Shown here in pieces: positions 1 to 8,542 of a stretch of 35,629 nt of DNA. The stretch comes from JANMAT01 sp031359995. GTDB taxonomy: Bacteria > Actinomycetota > Acidimicrobiia > Acidimicrobiales > Ilumatobacteraceae. The notes under the pieces were generated by a model that was not told where the DNA came from, ran no database searches, and worked only from the letters and a program-made list of their open reading frames with translations. The number at the start of each line of letters is the position of its first letter. Within the stretch, counting starts at the first letter, position 1. The DNA lies in assembly GCA_031359995.1 (NCBI GenBank), contig JANMAT010000111.1, positions 1-35,629 of the forward strand, in the 5' to 3' direction. A program made the translations under genes and the position numbers.

Positions 1-155
1 CCGGTGACGACGACGAAGTCCCACGGCTGCGAGTTGAACGCCGACGGCGCCCGCCGGCCGGCGTCGAGGATGCGGTCGACGACGGCGTCATCGATGGTGC
101 GGTCGTCGTAGTCGCGGATGTTGCGGCGGGAGCGGTAGGCGTCCCCGGTGTCCAT
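1..155 (-). CDS. Nitroreductase family protein, N-terminal part (runs off window)
   Basis: The first 51 codons of a minus-strand gene are present, starting at the ATG at 155-153; the rest lies beyond base 1. The visible protein starts MDTGDAYRSRRNIRDYDD and continues with RILDAGRRAPSAFNSQPW. This is the classic N-terminus of FMN-dependent nitroreductases: the SRRNIRDY phosphate-contact segment, then the APSAFNSQPW FMN-binding turn. The family reduces nitro, enone or quinone groups with NAD(P)H in the cytoplasm; the substrate cannot be told from this part. It lies 33 bases downstream of a DJ-1/PfpI remnant on the same strand, so the two probably formed one redox-related transcription unit opposite the MarR regulator. 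Confidence 0.85.
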   Translation of the reverse strand, partial: MDTGDAYRSRRNIRDYDDRTIDDAVVDRILDAGRRAPSAFNSQPWDFVVVT

Positions 156-188
156 CGGATGCTCCTGTGGTGGTGGTGACGGAGTGGT

Positions 189-383
189 TCAGCGGCCGAG
201 TGCGTCGAGCAACAGTTTGGCCACGTCGGCGCCGGAGAAGTTCTGCTGGCCCGTCAGCAGGTTGCCGTCGCGCACGGCGAACGGCTTGAACAGCCCGGCC
301 TGGATGTCGTTGGCGCCCAACTCGTGCAGCGCGTCCTCGATGCGCCACGGCATCACGTGCTGGTCCCGGGCCAGCGCCCCCAT
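189..383 (-). pseudogene. C-terminal remnant of a DJ-1/PfpI (type 1 glutamine amidotransferase-like) protein
   Basis: A 64-residue reading frame matches only the C-terminus of DJ-1/PfpI/Hsp31-type proteins. It contains MPWRIEDALHELGAND, then AVRDGNLLTGQQNFSG and AKLLLDALGR before the stop. Family members are usually around 180-230 residues. The N-terminal Rossmann-like half with the nucleophilic cysteine is absent, because the frame closes with a stop at 404-402, a few codons upstream of the first Met. The break coincides with the start of the opposing MarR gene at 382. I infer a truncation by rearrangement, or an assembly junction, rather than a functional small protein. It may be co-transcribed with the nitroreductase downstream. 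Confidence 0.75.
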
Positions 384-1110
384 GTCCCCGATCGGTGTCG
401 TCTACCGGCTCACTCGGCTCGCGGCGGCCTGGAACAACGAGATCGACCGCGTCTTCGCCCGCGCCACGATCACCAACACGGATTTCGCCGTCCTGGCTAA
501 CCTGCGGCGGGCCGGCCCGCCGTTCCAGCTCTCGCAACGCCAGCTCATGACCGCCTTGCGCCTGACATCGGGCACCGTCAGCATCCGCATCGACAAGTTG
601 GTCGAACGCGGCCTGGTGGAGCGCCAGGCCGACCCCGCCGACGCCCGGGCGTCACGCGTGACGCTCACCGACGCCGGCAGTGAGATGTTCGATGCCGTCG
701 CCCCCGACCACCTCGCCAACGAGGCCCAGCTCGTGGCCGCGCTGTCTCCCGACGAGCAGGCGTTGCTCGGACGCCTGCTCAAGGCCCTGCTGGTCGAGAT
801 CGAACAGCCCGTGGCCGAGCGACCCGACCATCGGCTGGGCCTCACCGTCGCGCCCGCCACGATCGGTCAGCAACGGCGGGCCGCGGTGGGGTTGCCGGCG
901 CAACCCGGCCTGCTCGTCGAGGCGGTCGCCGCCAACGGGGCCGCGGCGCACGCCGGCGTCCACGTCGGCGACTTCCTGGTCGCCAGTGGCGCCACGCCGC
1001 TGCGGTCGCTCACCTGTCTCGAGCGGTCGCTGGCGGCGCACCCCGGTTCGGTGCCGCTGACCCTGCACCGCAACGGGCGTCGCCACGACGTCACCATCGC
1101 CGCGACCTGA
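382..1110 (+). CDS. MarR-family transcriptional regulator with C-terminal PDZ domain
   Basis: The 242-residue protein has two parts. Residues about 5-140 are a MarR winged-helix domain: dimerisation helix VVYRLTRLAAAWNNEIDRVF, recognition region LTSGTVSIRIDKLVERGLVER, and wing DARASRVTLTDAG. Residues about 151-240 form a PDZ-like domain with a GLPA peptide-binding loop (170-173), HAGVHVGDFLVASG and a final LTLHRNGRRHDVTI strand. MarR proteins are normally about 140-170 residues, so this is a genuine two-domain fusion. The ATG at 382 is chosen because the MarR N-terminus begins there; the frame is open further upstream, but that part is antisense to the DJ-1 remnant. The ribosome site is weak. 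It probably regulates the opposing nitroreductase/DJ-1 unit, which is inference from position. What the PDZ domain binds is unknown. Confidence 0.85.
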   Translation: MSPIGVVYRLTRLAAAWNNEIDRVFARATITNTDFAVLANLRRAGPPFQLSQRQLMTALRLTSGTVSIRIDKLVERGLVERQADPADARASRVTLTDAGSEMFDAVAPDHLANEAQLVAALSPDEQALLGRLLKALLVEIEQPVAERPDHRLGLTVAPATIGQQRRAAVGLPAQPGLLVEAVAANGAAAHAGVHVGDFLVASGATPLRSLTCLERSLAAHPGSVPLTLHRNGRRHDVTIAAT

Positions 1111-1237
1111 CCCCGCCGGTCGGGCCGCCTCGGGCGGTTCCGAGCCCGCGTCGAGCGGCGACGGCCGCTGCTTTGACGCGCGTCGTGACCCCGAGCCTGG
1201 CGAGGATGCGCGACGAGTGATGCTCGGCCGGCTAACG

Positions 1238-1286
1238 GCTGGCCGGCGACCGGTGGCGGCTGTCGCCGCCGTGGCCGGCCGCCAGC
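1238..1286. terminator. Long imperfect hairpin between convergent genes
   Basis: Outer arms GCTGGC/GCCAGC and inner arms GGCGGC/GCCGCC (loop TGTC) enclose a partly paired GC-rich middle. The structure lies between the convergent stops of the MarR-PDZ gene (1110) and the FAD monooxygenase gene (1367). There is no T-tract, so a bidirectional terminator role is only inferred. The rest of 1111-1366 shows nothing recognisable. Confidence 0.35.
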
Positions 1287-1366
1287 AAGACCGAAGTCGG
1301 ATCGAGGCGCGTCGAGATGTCCGGTGACGAGCGCCCAGGTTTCGTCGGGTCGGTGAACGAGGTCGT

Positions 1367-2875
1367 TTACGGGCCGGCGGCGGCCATCACGGCGAGGAGC
1401 GCAGCGCGTTCGGGGCCGAGCTCGGGGGCCGGCGGGCGCTGGTCCCTGGCGGCGTGGGCGGCCATGGCGGCGCCGATCACCTTGGCGTCGGCGATCAGCG
1501 CGTCGGGGTGGTCGAGCATGTTGAACGAACGGAAGAAGGCCCGGAACACGTCGGGATCGGCGCGGGTCGCCGGGATGAGGCCGTTGAAGATGAAGTCGCG
1601 CGTGGCCACGGCCATGGCGTCGGGCTCGGTGCCGTCGTGCAAGGCCTGGTGCAGCTTGATCCGGTCGGCGTCCTGGCGCAGCGACAGGGCGTAGTGCGGC
1701 TCCATCTCGGTGCGCACGGCGTGGTCCATGGCACGGGCGAGCGCCAGCCGATCGCGACCGTGGGTGACGAGGGCCTCGGACAGTGCCTCGGCGGCGATGC
1801 CGGCCAGCGAGCAACCCTTGCCGTACCAGGGGTTGGTGGCCAGCGCGGCGTCGCCGATGACCACGAGCCCGGGGGCCACAGGCTGGTCGTCGATCACGAA
1901 GCGGCGGATGCGGTTGCGCAGCCCGGCCATCGACTCGACCCCGGTGATCGGATCGGCGAGGCCGTCGGCCGTCCACGGCTCGAGCGGCGTCAGCGTGCGG
2001 ATGGCCGCCTCCCAGGCGTCGGCGTCACGCATGGCCATCAGCTCGCGGTCCACCGTCGGCACGCCGAAGGTGATCGAGAACGTCCGGTTGTCGCCATAGA
2101 ACCCCGCGAAGGCGACGTAGCCGAGGTCGCCGCCGGCGCCGTCCTTGGTGAGCAGCGGCAGTTCCTGCCCGTCGCGGAGTCGGTAGAAGCGTGACAGGTA
2201 GATGATGCCGGCGTCGCTCTGCTCCTCGACCGGCTGCACCGGCCCGCCGAGCGCGGCGATCCATTCGAGCACCGGCGAGTTGCGGCCCCCGCCGACCACG
2301 ACGAGGTCGGCGGTGACCGTGGTGCCGTCGGCGAGCCGAAGGCCCCGCACCATCGGGCTGGCGGGGGTGGCGGCAGCGTCGGCGGCATCGGCGAGGAGGC
2401 CGACCACGCCCACCCCGCCGCGCCACACGACGTTGGGCTGGGCGGTGACCGCGTTGCGTAACACCCACTCGATGGTCAGCCGCCGGCAGCACAGCAGCAC
2501 CAGGTCTTCGTCGCCAGGGCGGGGGGCGCGATCGGTGATGTCGGGCGGCAGGATCCGCTCGACCGAGAGCTCGGTGGCACCCTGGGCCAGCAGCGCGTCG
2601 AGCACGTCGGGCGCCCGCTCCCGCAGGATGCGGCGCAGACGGGCCAACAGTGCGTGCGACTGGCGGGCGTGGGCCGCACCCTTGCGGTCCCACCCGTCGA
2701 AGGCCTCGTCGGCGGTCTCGGGCAGATCGGTGTCGTCGCGCTCGTAGACGGTGACGCGGTGGCCGTCGCGCGACAGCAGCAGCGCAGCCAACAGGCCGGC
2801 CATGCCGCCGCCGACGACGGCGATGTCCTGCGGATCGTCCGCCCGGTGGGTCCGGGCGGTGCTCGTACCGGTCAT
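1367..2875 (-). CDS. FAD-dependent monooxygenase/oxidoreductase (PHBH-like fold)
   Basis: The 502-residue protein has an N-terminal FAD-binding Rossmann motif, IAVVGGGMAGLLAALLLSRD (residues about 18-37), ending in VYERDD, whose acidic residue binds the ribose. The second FAD motif is LVVIGDAALATNPWYGKGCS, typical of flavoprotein hydroxylases, halogenases and geranylgeranyl-reductase-like enzymes. In between is WVLRNAV, where the arginine normally contacts FAD. The substrate is unknown. The ATG at 2875 is preceded by GGGGAG at an 8-base spacing; the frame stays open upstream to about 3028 but without family-like sequence. The gene is monocistronic, convergent with MarR-PDZ, and separated from parC by about 210 bases in which I see no other gene. 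I find no signal peptide, so it should be cytoplasmic. Confidence 0.85.
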   Translation of the reverse strand: MTGTSTARTHRADDPQDIAVVGGGMAGLLAALLLSRDGHRVTVYERDDTDLPETADEAFDGWDRKGAAHARQSHALLARLRRILRERAPDVLDALLAQGATELSVERILPPDITDRAPRPGDEDLVLLCCRRLTIEWVLRNAVTAQPNVVWRGGVGVVGLLADAADAAATPASPMVRGLRLADGTTVTADLVVVGGGRNSPVLEWIAALGGPVQPVEEQSDAGIIYLSRFYRLRDGQELPLLTKDGAGGDLGYVAFAGFYGDNRTFSITFGVPTVDRELMAMRDADAWEAAIRTLTPLEPWTADGLADPITGVESMAGLRNRIRRFVIDDQPVAPGLVVIGDAALATNPWYGKGCSLAGIAAEALSEALVTHGRDRLALARAMDHAVRTEMEPHYALSLRQDADRIKLHQALHDGTEPDAMAVATRDFIFNGLIPATRADPDVFRAFFRSFNMLDHPDALIADAKVIGAAMAAHAARDQRPPAPELGPERAALLAVMAAAGP

Positions 2876-3084
2876 GACGTGGGCTCCCCGCGCTACGCAG
2901 GCCGGCGCGGTCCCGTCGGCCGGCTTCGACGAGGCCTGACGGTAGCGGCTGCACTCCCGGTCCGACACCCCGGCCGCACACCCCGGCCGGACGACGTCGT
3001 TCAGGCCCGGACGATCGGGAAGGCACAACGGGTGCGGGGAACGCGTGACCGAGCAGCGGCAACCGGTGGCGAGGGCCGGGTCGA

Positions 3085-5505
3085 TCAGACGGTCTCGAAC
3101 CCGGTGATGACCCCGGCGAAGTTGCGGATCTTGCCGCTGGGCGCGTCGCGCGCGGTGAGGGCGAAGGCGCCCACCGACAGCACGGTGATGGCGCCGTCGG
3201 CGTCGCGCACGGTGACGTCACGGGAGTCGATCGTGCCCAGCACGGCGGTGATCGGCCCGGTGCGACCGGTGACGAGGGCGCAACGCACACCCTTGCTGCC
3301 GCGGCCCTGCATCGGCAGGTCGCCCATGGCCACCCGCTTGGCGGTGCCCTTGGCCTGCACGACCAGCAGGCGGTCGTCGTGCTCGGCGGGGTGGGCGGCG
3401 CCCACCACGGCATCGCCCGCGACCAACTTGATGCCGCGCACGCCCGATGCGGACCGGCCCATGGGGCGCACGTCGTCGGGCGAGAATCGCACCGCCTGTC
3501 CGGTCCGCGACACGAGGGTCACCGGGCGTGCCGGCTCGAAGGCGAGGACCGCCGCCAGGCGGGCGCCGGGCGCCATCTTCACCAGGGAGATGCCGCCTTT
3601 GCGGTCGCCACCGGCGAGGTCGTCACCCTCGATCCGCTTGATCTGGCCGTCGGACACCACCAGCAGCAGGTCGGTGGGGAAGGTGCGGTCGGCCCACCAG
3701 CCGAGGATGCGGTCGGCGGGGTCGAGCCCGGCGAACACGTTGACCGCGGCTGTGGGCCGGTCGGTGGGGATGGTGGCGGCGAGGGCCCGGTGGAGCTGGC
3801 CGCTGGCGGTGACCACCACGAGGTGCTGGGCGGTCGACGTGTCGAACGAGCGCAGCGGTTCGAGCTTGGGCTTGGCCTTCGAGCCCGTGCGCTGGGCCTG
3901 CACGTACCCGGCCGCGTCGACCAGCACGGTGACGGGCTCGTCGAGCACCATGGCCGCCTTCGACACGCGTTGCACGGCCTCGGTGGTGATGGTGGTGACC
4001 CGCGGGGCGACACCGTCGAACTGGGGGATCACCTCCTCGAGCTCGGTGCCCACCTGGCGTCGCAGGGCGGCGGGCGAGGCCAGCAGGCGCTGCAGCTTGG
4101 CCGCCTCCTTCTCGAGGTCGCGCGTCTCACTCTTGAACTCGATCACGGCATCTTCGGTGAGCTGACCGAGGTTCAGGTCGAGCACGGCGTTGGCCTGGCC
4201 CTCGTCGATGGCGAACTCGGTCATGAGGGCGGGGCGGGCCACGGCTCGCGACGTGGAGGTGCGCACGATCTGGATGGTGCGGTCGATGTCGATGAGCACC
4301 GCGAGGAAGCCGCGCAGGCGGTGCAACCGGTCATCGATCTTGGCCAGGCGGTTCTGCGACCGGCGCACGACCACCCGGACGCGGTGGTCGGTCCACGCCT
4401 GCAGGCACGTGCGCAGGTTGTACAGGCGCACCGAGCCGTGCTCGTCCAGGAAGTGCATCTGCACCTTGTTGGTGACCTGCAGGTTCGTCCAGCGCAGCAG
4501 GGCCGGGATGATCTGCTCGGCGGCCACACCGGAGGTGAGGCCCACCGTGATGCGGGTGGCGCCGTCGGAGGATTCGTCGTTGTAGTCGACGATGCCGGCC
4601 AGGTTGCCCTCGTCGATGGCCTCGCCGACGGCGGCGATGAACTTCTCGGTGGAGCCGGTGGTGGTGTCGGCATAGGGCAGCGACGTGACGACCAGCTGCT
4701 GGCGGCCCCGGCCCAGATCTTCCACGGTCCACGCGCCCCGCACCACCACGCGGCCCACGCCGGCGCGGTAGATGTCGGTCATCTCGTCGCCGTTGGTGAT
4801 GGTGCACTCCTGCGGGAACGACGGCCCGGGCAGGAAGGTCATGAGGTCGTCGACCGACGCCCTGGGGTTGGCGATCAGGTGCAGCGTGGCGGCGCACACC
4901 TCGCGCGGGTCGTGGGGCGGCAGGTACGACGACAGACCCACGGCGATGCCGTTGGCCCCGTTGACGAGCAGGTGGGGAAAGGCGGCGGGTAGGACGACCG
5001 GCTCCTCGGTGGACCCCTCGTAGTTCTCGACCATGGGCACCGTGGCCAGATCGATGTCGTCGAGCAGGAGCACGCCGGCGAAGCCCAGGCGCGTCTCGGT
5101 GTAGCGGGCGGCGGCCGCCGAGAAGTCGGGGCTGCCGTAGTTGCCGTGGAAGTCGAGCAGCGGCACCAGGTTGGCGAAGGGCTGGGCCAGGCGGGTGAGC
5201 GCGTCGGCGATGGACTGGTCGCCGTGGGGGTGGAACAGGGCCATGGTGTCGCCCACCACGCGGGCCGTCTTCACGAAGGGCCGGTCGGGGAACAGCCGCT
5301 GCACGTGCATGTCCCACAGGATGCGGCGGTGCACCGGCTTGAGCCCGTCGGCCGCTGACGGCACGGCGCGGTCCTCGATCACCTGCTGGCCGTAGGCGAA
5401 GTAGTCCTTGTCGAGCTGCTCCACCGCGGGGAGCTCGACGATGACCTCGGTGAAGTCGGCCGCGGCCACCACGCGGGCAGGCTTGCGGCCTTTGGTCGCG
5501 GCCAT
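3085..5505 (-). CDS. parC: DNA topoisomerase (ATP-hydrolysing) subunit A, ParC/GyrA family
   Basis: The 806-residue breakage-reunion subunit of a type IIA topoisomerase cuts and rejoins DNA and pairs with the ParE encoded just upstream. The active-site tyrosine is Y135 in AAARYTETRL. The preceding quinolone-determining segment reads FHPHGDQSIADAL, so the position equivalent to E. coli GyrA Ser83 is Gln97 while the Asp87 equivalent (D101) is kept. The tower and coiled-coil region runs to about residue 480, followed by a beta-pinwheel C-terminal domain containing QGRGSKG, which resembles a GyrA box. The start codon overlaps the parE stop in TGATG, so translation is coupled. I call it parC because it follows a 668-residue ParE-like subunit and gyrA/gyrB usually sit elsewhere near dnaA; a second gyrase cannot be excluded. 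Confidence 0.88.
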   Translation of the reverse strand: MAATKGRKPARVVAAADFTEVIVELPAVEQLDKDYFAYGQQVIEDRAVPSAADGLKPVHRRILWDMHVQRLFPDRPFVKTARVVGDTMALFHPHGDQSIADALTRLAQPFANLVPLLDFHGNYGSPDFSAAAARYTETRLGFAGVLLLDDIDLATVPMVENYEGSTEEPVVLPAAFPHLLVNGANGIAVGLSSYLPPHDPREVCAATLHLIANPRASVDDLMTFLPGPSFPQECTITNGDEMTDIYRAGVGRVVVRGAWTVEDLGRGRQQLVVTSLPYADTTTGSTEKFIAAVGEAIDEGNLAGIVDYNDESSDGATRITVGLTSGVAAEQIIPALLRWTNLQVTNKVQMHFLDEHGSVRLYNLRTCLQAWTDHRVRVVVRRSQNRLAKIDDRLHRLRGFLAVLIDIDRTIQIVRTSTSRAVARPALMTEFAIDEGQANAVLDLNLGQLTEDAVIEFKSETRDLEKEAAKLQRLLASPAALRRQVGTELEEVIPQFDGVAPRVTTITTEAVQRVSKAAMVLDEPVTVLVDAAGYVQAQRTGSKAKPKLEPLRSFDTSTAQHLVVVTASGQLHRALAATIPTDRPTAAVNVFAGLDPADRILGWWADRTFPTDLLLVVSDGQIKRIEGDDLAGGDRKGGISLVKMAPGARLAAVLAFEPARPVTLVSRTGQAVRFSPDDVRPMGRSASGVRGIKLVAGDAVVGAAHPAEHDDRLLVVQAKGTAKRVAMGDLPMQGRGSKGVRCALVTGRTGPITAVLGTIDSRDVTVRDADGAITVLSVGAFALTARDAPSGKIRNFAGVITGFETV

Positions 5506-7511
5506 CAGTCGTTCCCGGCCGCGTCGGGCGTGCCGGCGACGGTGAGCGTTTCACCGGTGCGCTCCAGGAACCAGGCCTTGCGGCCCTCGGACTTCGGTCC
5601 GAACAGTCGCTCGGTCAGCTTGGCCAGCCCGGCCGGGTCGTCCACGACGACGCGGCCGATGGTGCGCCCGGAGCCGATGACCAGCCGTAGCTCCTGGTGG
5701 TCCATCTCGCCCAGCCCCTTCATGCGGCTCACATGGGCCTTGTGGTCGGGGTGTTCCACCCGGTACGCCGCCAGCGCGGCGTCGTCGGCCAGGTAGAGAC
5801 GCTCGCCGCGCAGCATGGTGGACCACAGCGGCGGCATGGCGTAGAACAGTCGCCCCGACTCGATGAAGCCGGGGCACCACGTGTAGAGGAACGCCTCGAT
5901 CAGCGAGCGGATGTGCAGACCGTCGTTGTCGGCGTCGGCCACGCAGACGATGCGGTCGTAGCGGAACCGGTCGAGGTCGAAGTCGTCGCCGATGCCGCAG
6001 CCCATGGAGAGGATGAGGTCGGCCAGCGACTTCACGACCCGGTCGACGGTCTCCTTGTAGGTGTTGAGCGGCTTGCCCCGCAGCGGCAGGATGGCCTGGA
6101 ACGACGGGTCGCGCGCGTCCAGTGCGGTGCCGCCGGCGCTGTCGCCCTCGACCAGGAGCAGCTCCTTGGGTCGGTCGGTCTTGCCGGTGCAGTCGCGCAG
6201 CTTGGGCGGTAGCCCGTTGCGCGACTTCGAGCCCTTCGACAGCAGGGCCCGGGCCGCCTGCTGCTCGGCGTTCGACTTGGTGCGCGAGCGCATGGCCGAG
6301 ATGGCCAGGTCGGCGACCCGCTTGGCGTCGGCGGGGTTCTCCTCCAGCCAGCGGCTCATGATCGGCAGCACGATGGAGCGGGCGCGGGCACCGGCCTCGG
6401 TGTTCATGAGCTTCGACTTCGAGTTCCCGGCGAACTGCGGGCCCGGGATCATGATCGACACCACCGTCATGGCGGCGCCGAAGATGTCGCGGGTGGTGGG
6501 TACCTGCTCCTTGTCCTTGAGCAGGCCCCGGTCGGTGACGAAGCGCTGGACCGCATCGGTGATGGCGGTGCGGAAGCCCGAGATGTGCATGCCGCCCTCG
6601 GGCGTGGACACGCCGTTGGCGTAGCCGATGGACGTGTCGCGGCCGTCGACCGTCCACGCCATGGCGGCGTGCACGGTGGTGTCGTCGACCTCGCCGATGA
6701 AGCTGAGCACGGGCGACACCGCATCGGACTCGGACGTGAGCTCGGCCACCAGGTCGGCCACGCCGCCCTGCGAGCACCACTCGGTGATCTGCGGGTTCGC
6801 CGGGTCGCGCTCGTCGCGCAGTTCGAAGGCCAGGCCCGGGTGCACGAAGCTCTTGTGGCGGAACCGCTCGCCGATCAGGCGGTTGGACCACTGCGCTTTG
6901 GTGAACGGCACGCCGTGCTCGTCGCTGAACAGCGACAGGTCGGGCCAGAACCGGATGATGGTGCCGGTGACGCCCTTCGTCTTGCACGGGCCGACGTCGC
7001 GCAGGCCCTCGGCGGCCTGGCCCGGCGTGAGCGAGCCGTCGCGGCCCTTCACCAGGCGCAGCGACAAGGCGTGACGGCGACCGTTGCGCCACACCTCGGC
7101 GTCGAGCCGGGTGGACAGGCCGGTGACCACGGAGGCGCCCACGCCGTGGAGGCCGCCCGACACCTTGTAGGACCCGCTGTCGAACTTGCCGCCGGCGTTC
7201 GTCTCGGTGAGGACCACCTCGAGCGCCGACCGGCCGGCGTGGGGACCGTCCCTGAAGGGGTCGACCGGGATGCCCCGGCCGGCGTCGCGCACTTCGACCG
7301 AGCCGTCGGGGTGGAGCACCACGACGATGCGGTCGCCGTGGCCGCCCATGGCTTCGTCGACCGAGTTGTCAACGATCTCCCAGATCAGGTGGTGCAGGCC
7401 GGCCACGCCCATGCCGGCCGAGCCGAGGTACATGAGCGGGCGGTGCCGCACGTGCGCGAGGCCGCTGAGCGCTTGGATGGACGAGGCGTCGTAGGCGGTA
7501 GCGCGGGACAT
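5505..7511 (-). CDS. parE: DNA topoisomerase (ATP-hydrolysing) subunit B, ParE/GyrB family
   Basis: The 668-residue ATPase and TOPRIM subunit powers strand passage with the ParC encoded downstream. The GHKL ATPase has E45 and N49 in LIWEIVDNSVDEAMGG, D76 in VRDAGRGIP, and the ATP lid ETNAGGKFDSGSYKVSGGLH. The TOPRIM domain has LLLVEGDSAGG, VADADNDGLHIRSL and SRMKGLGEM, which together bind the catalytic magnesium ions. The acidic cluster reads DADNDG where DxDVDG is usual. The length fits the short ParE/GyrB class without the enterobacterial insert. The ATG at 7511 has GAGG six bases upstream. The gene is first in a two-gene operon with parC. About 220 bases separate it from the divergent isomerase-like gene; this gap must hold both promoters, but no clear -10/-35 pair was recognised. 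Confidence 0.9.
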   Translation of the reverse strand: MSRATAYDASSIQALSGLAHVRHRPLMYLGSAGMGVAGLHHLIWEIVDNSVDEAMGGHGDRIVVVLHPDGSVEVRDAGRGIPVDPFRDGPHAGRSALEVVLTETNAGGKFDSGSYKVSGGLHGVGASVVTGLSTRLDAEVWRNGRRHALSLRLVKGRDGSLTPGQAAEGLRDVGPCKTKGVTGTIIRFWPDLSLFSDEHGVPFTKAQWSNRLIGERFRHKSFVHPGLAFELRDERDPANPQITEWCSQGGVADLVAELTSESDAVSPVLSFIGEVDDTTVHAAMAWTVDGRDTSIGYANGVSTPEGGMHISGFRTAITDAVQRFVTDRGLLKDKEQVPTTRDIFGAAMTVVSIMIPGPQFAGNSKSKLMNTEAGARARSIVLPIMSRWLEENPADAKRVADLAISAMRSRTKSNAEQQAARALLSKGSKSRNGLPPKLRDCTGKTDRPKELLLVEGDSAGGTALDARDPSFQAILPLRGKPLNTYKETVDRVVKSLADLILSMGCGIGDDFDLDRFRYDRIVCVADADNDGLHIRSLIEAFLYTWCPGFIESGRLFYAMPPLWSTMLRGERLYLADDAALAAYRVEHPDHKAHVSRMKGLGEMDHQELRLVIGSGRTIGRVVVDDPAGLAKLTERLFGPKSEGRKAWFLERTGETLTVAGTPDAAGND

Positions 7512-7733
7512 GCGATTCCTCGGACGGGGGTTCGGCAGGGGGCGGGGCGGGGTCGCCGGCAATCGTGATCCACCGGTGTGACAGAGATACCGCCGGCCAG
7601 AGTTGAACACAACCGGCCCTCGGCGACGTGGCAAGCCGATCCGTCGGAGCTGTCTCCCATGACCACGACGACGTACGCTGCCCGGCACCAGATGCCGGCC
7701 CGACCGGTGGACGACGAGCTCGTGGGGGTCGCG

Positions 7734-8525
7734 ATGTCGAAGGAAGGGCTGGCGTCGGCTGCTCGCAGCGTCGCCGAGGTGAAGTCGGTCATCATCAGCC
7801 TCACCGACGAGGAGTGGGCGGCGCCGAGCGGGTGCTCCGGGTGGACCGTGAAGGACCTGGTCGCCCACATGTCGTCGAACTTCAAGGAGATCGTCGAGCC
7901 GTCGCCGCCCCCCGCCGAGCCCATCGACCTGCCCGCCGAGCGGATGATGGACCTGCTGGTGGAGCCGCGCAAGCCGTGGTCGAACCAGGAGATCTGCGAC
8001 GAGTACCTGGCCTACTGCGACGGTGCCGTCGCCGCCCTGGGCGCCCTGCAGGACGAGCCGCTGGCCTCCACGGTCGTGCCGTTGGCCGACCTCGGCCAGT
8101 ACCCCATGAACCAGCTGGCCGACGCGTTCGCGTTCGACCACTACTGCCACCTGCGCATCGATCTGCTGAGCCCGCGCGGGCCGATCGTCCGTGACGCGTC
8201 GGCGCCCGACGACGCCCTGGTCGGCCCGGCGGTCGGTTGGATGCTCACCGGCCTGCCCCAGATGCAGCCCGGGCTCGAGCAGCGCCTCACCGGCACGATC
8301 CGGCTCGTGCTCACCGGGCCGGGCGGCGGAAGCTGGATCGTCGCCCGTGATGGCGACGCCATCGCCATCACGGTGGGCGACCGCCCTGCCGACGCCACCG
8401 TCACGTCGAGCGCCCACGACTTCGTGCTGTGGGGAACCACGCGCACCGCCTGGCGTGACGCCACCACGGTGACGGGCGACCAGCGCCTCGTCGAGTCGTT
8501 CCTCGACGCGCTCAACATCGTCTGA
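7734..8525 (+). CDS. Mycothiol-dependent maleylpyruvate isomerase-like (DinB superfamily) protein
   Basis: The protein has 263 residues from the chosen start. The N-terminal DinB/MDMPI_N helical bundle shows GCSGWTVKDLVAHM and DHYCHLRIDLL, whose histidines match the divalent-metal ligands of the family. The C-terminal third (GGGSWIVARDGDAIAITVGD, then FVLWGTTRT) resembles the SCP2-like MDMPI_C domain. Characterised relatives use mycothiol as cofactor for isomerisation or thiol transfer; the substrate here is unknown. I prefer the ATG at 7734, since GGGGG lies six bases upstream and the domain starts there, but in-frame ATGs at 7659 and 7578 would add 25 or 52 low-complexity residues. It is divergent from parE and convergent with recQ, with a 17-base gap. 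Confidence 0.75.
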   Translation: MSKEGLASAARSVAEVKSVIISLTDEEWAAPSGCSGWTVKDLVAHMSSNFKEIVEPSPPPAEPIDLPAERMMDLLVEPRKPWSNQEICDEYLAYCDGAVAALGALQDEPLASTVVPLADLGQYPMNQLADAFAFDHYCHLRIDLLSPRGPIVRDASAPDDALVGPAVGWMLTGLPQMQPGLEQRLTGTIRLVLTGPGGGSWIVARDGDAIAITVGDRPADATVTSSAHDFVLWGTTRTAWRDATTVTGDQRLVESFLDALNIV

Positions 8526-8542
8526 TCGGCGCTCGCCCGCCC

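Noticed and set aside
148..381. N-terminal extension of the MarR-PDZ frame to 148
   Set aside because: The sequence is antisense to the DJ-1 remnant and does not resemble a MarR N-terminus; the domain begins at 382.
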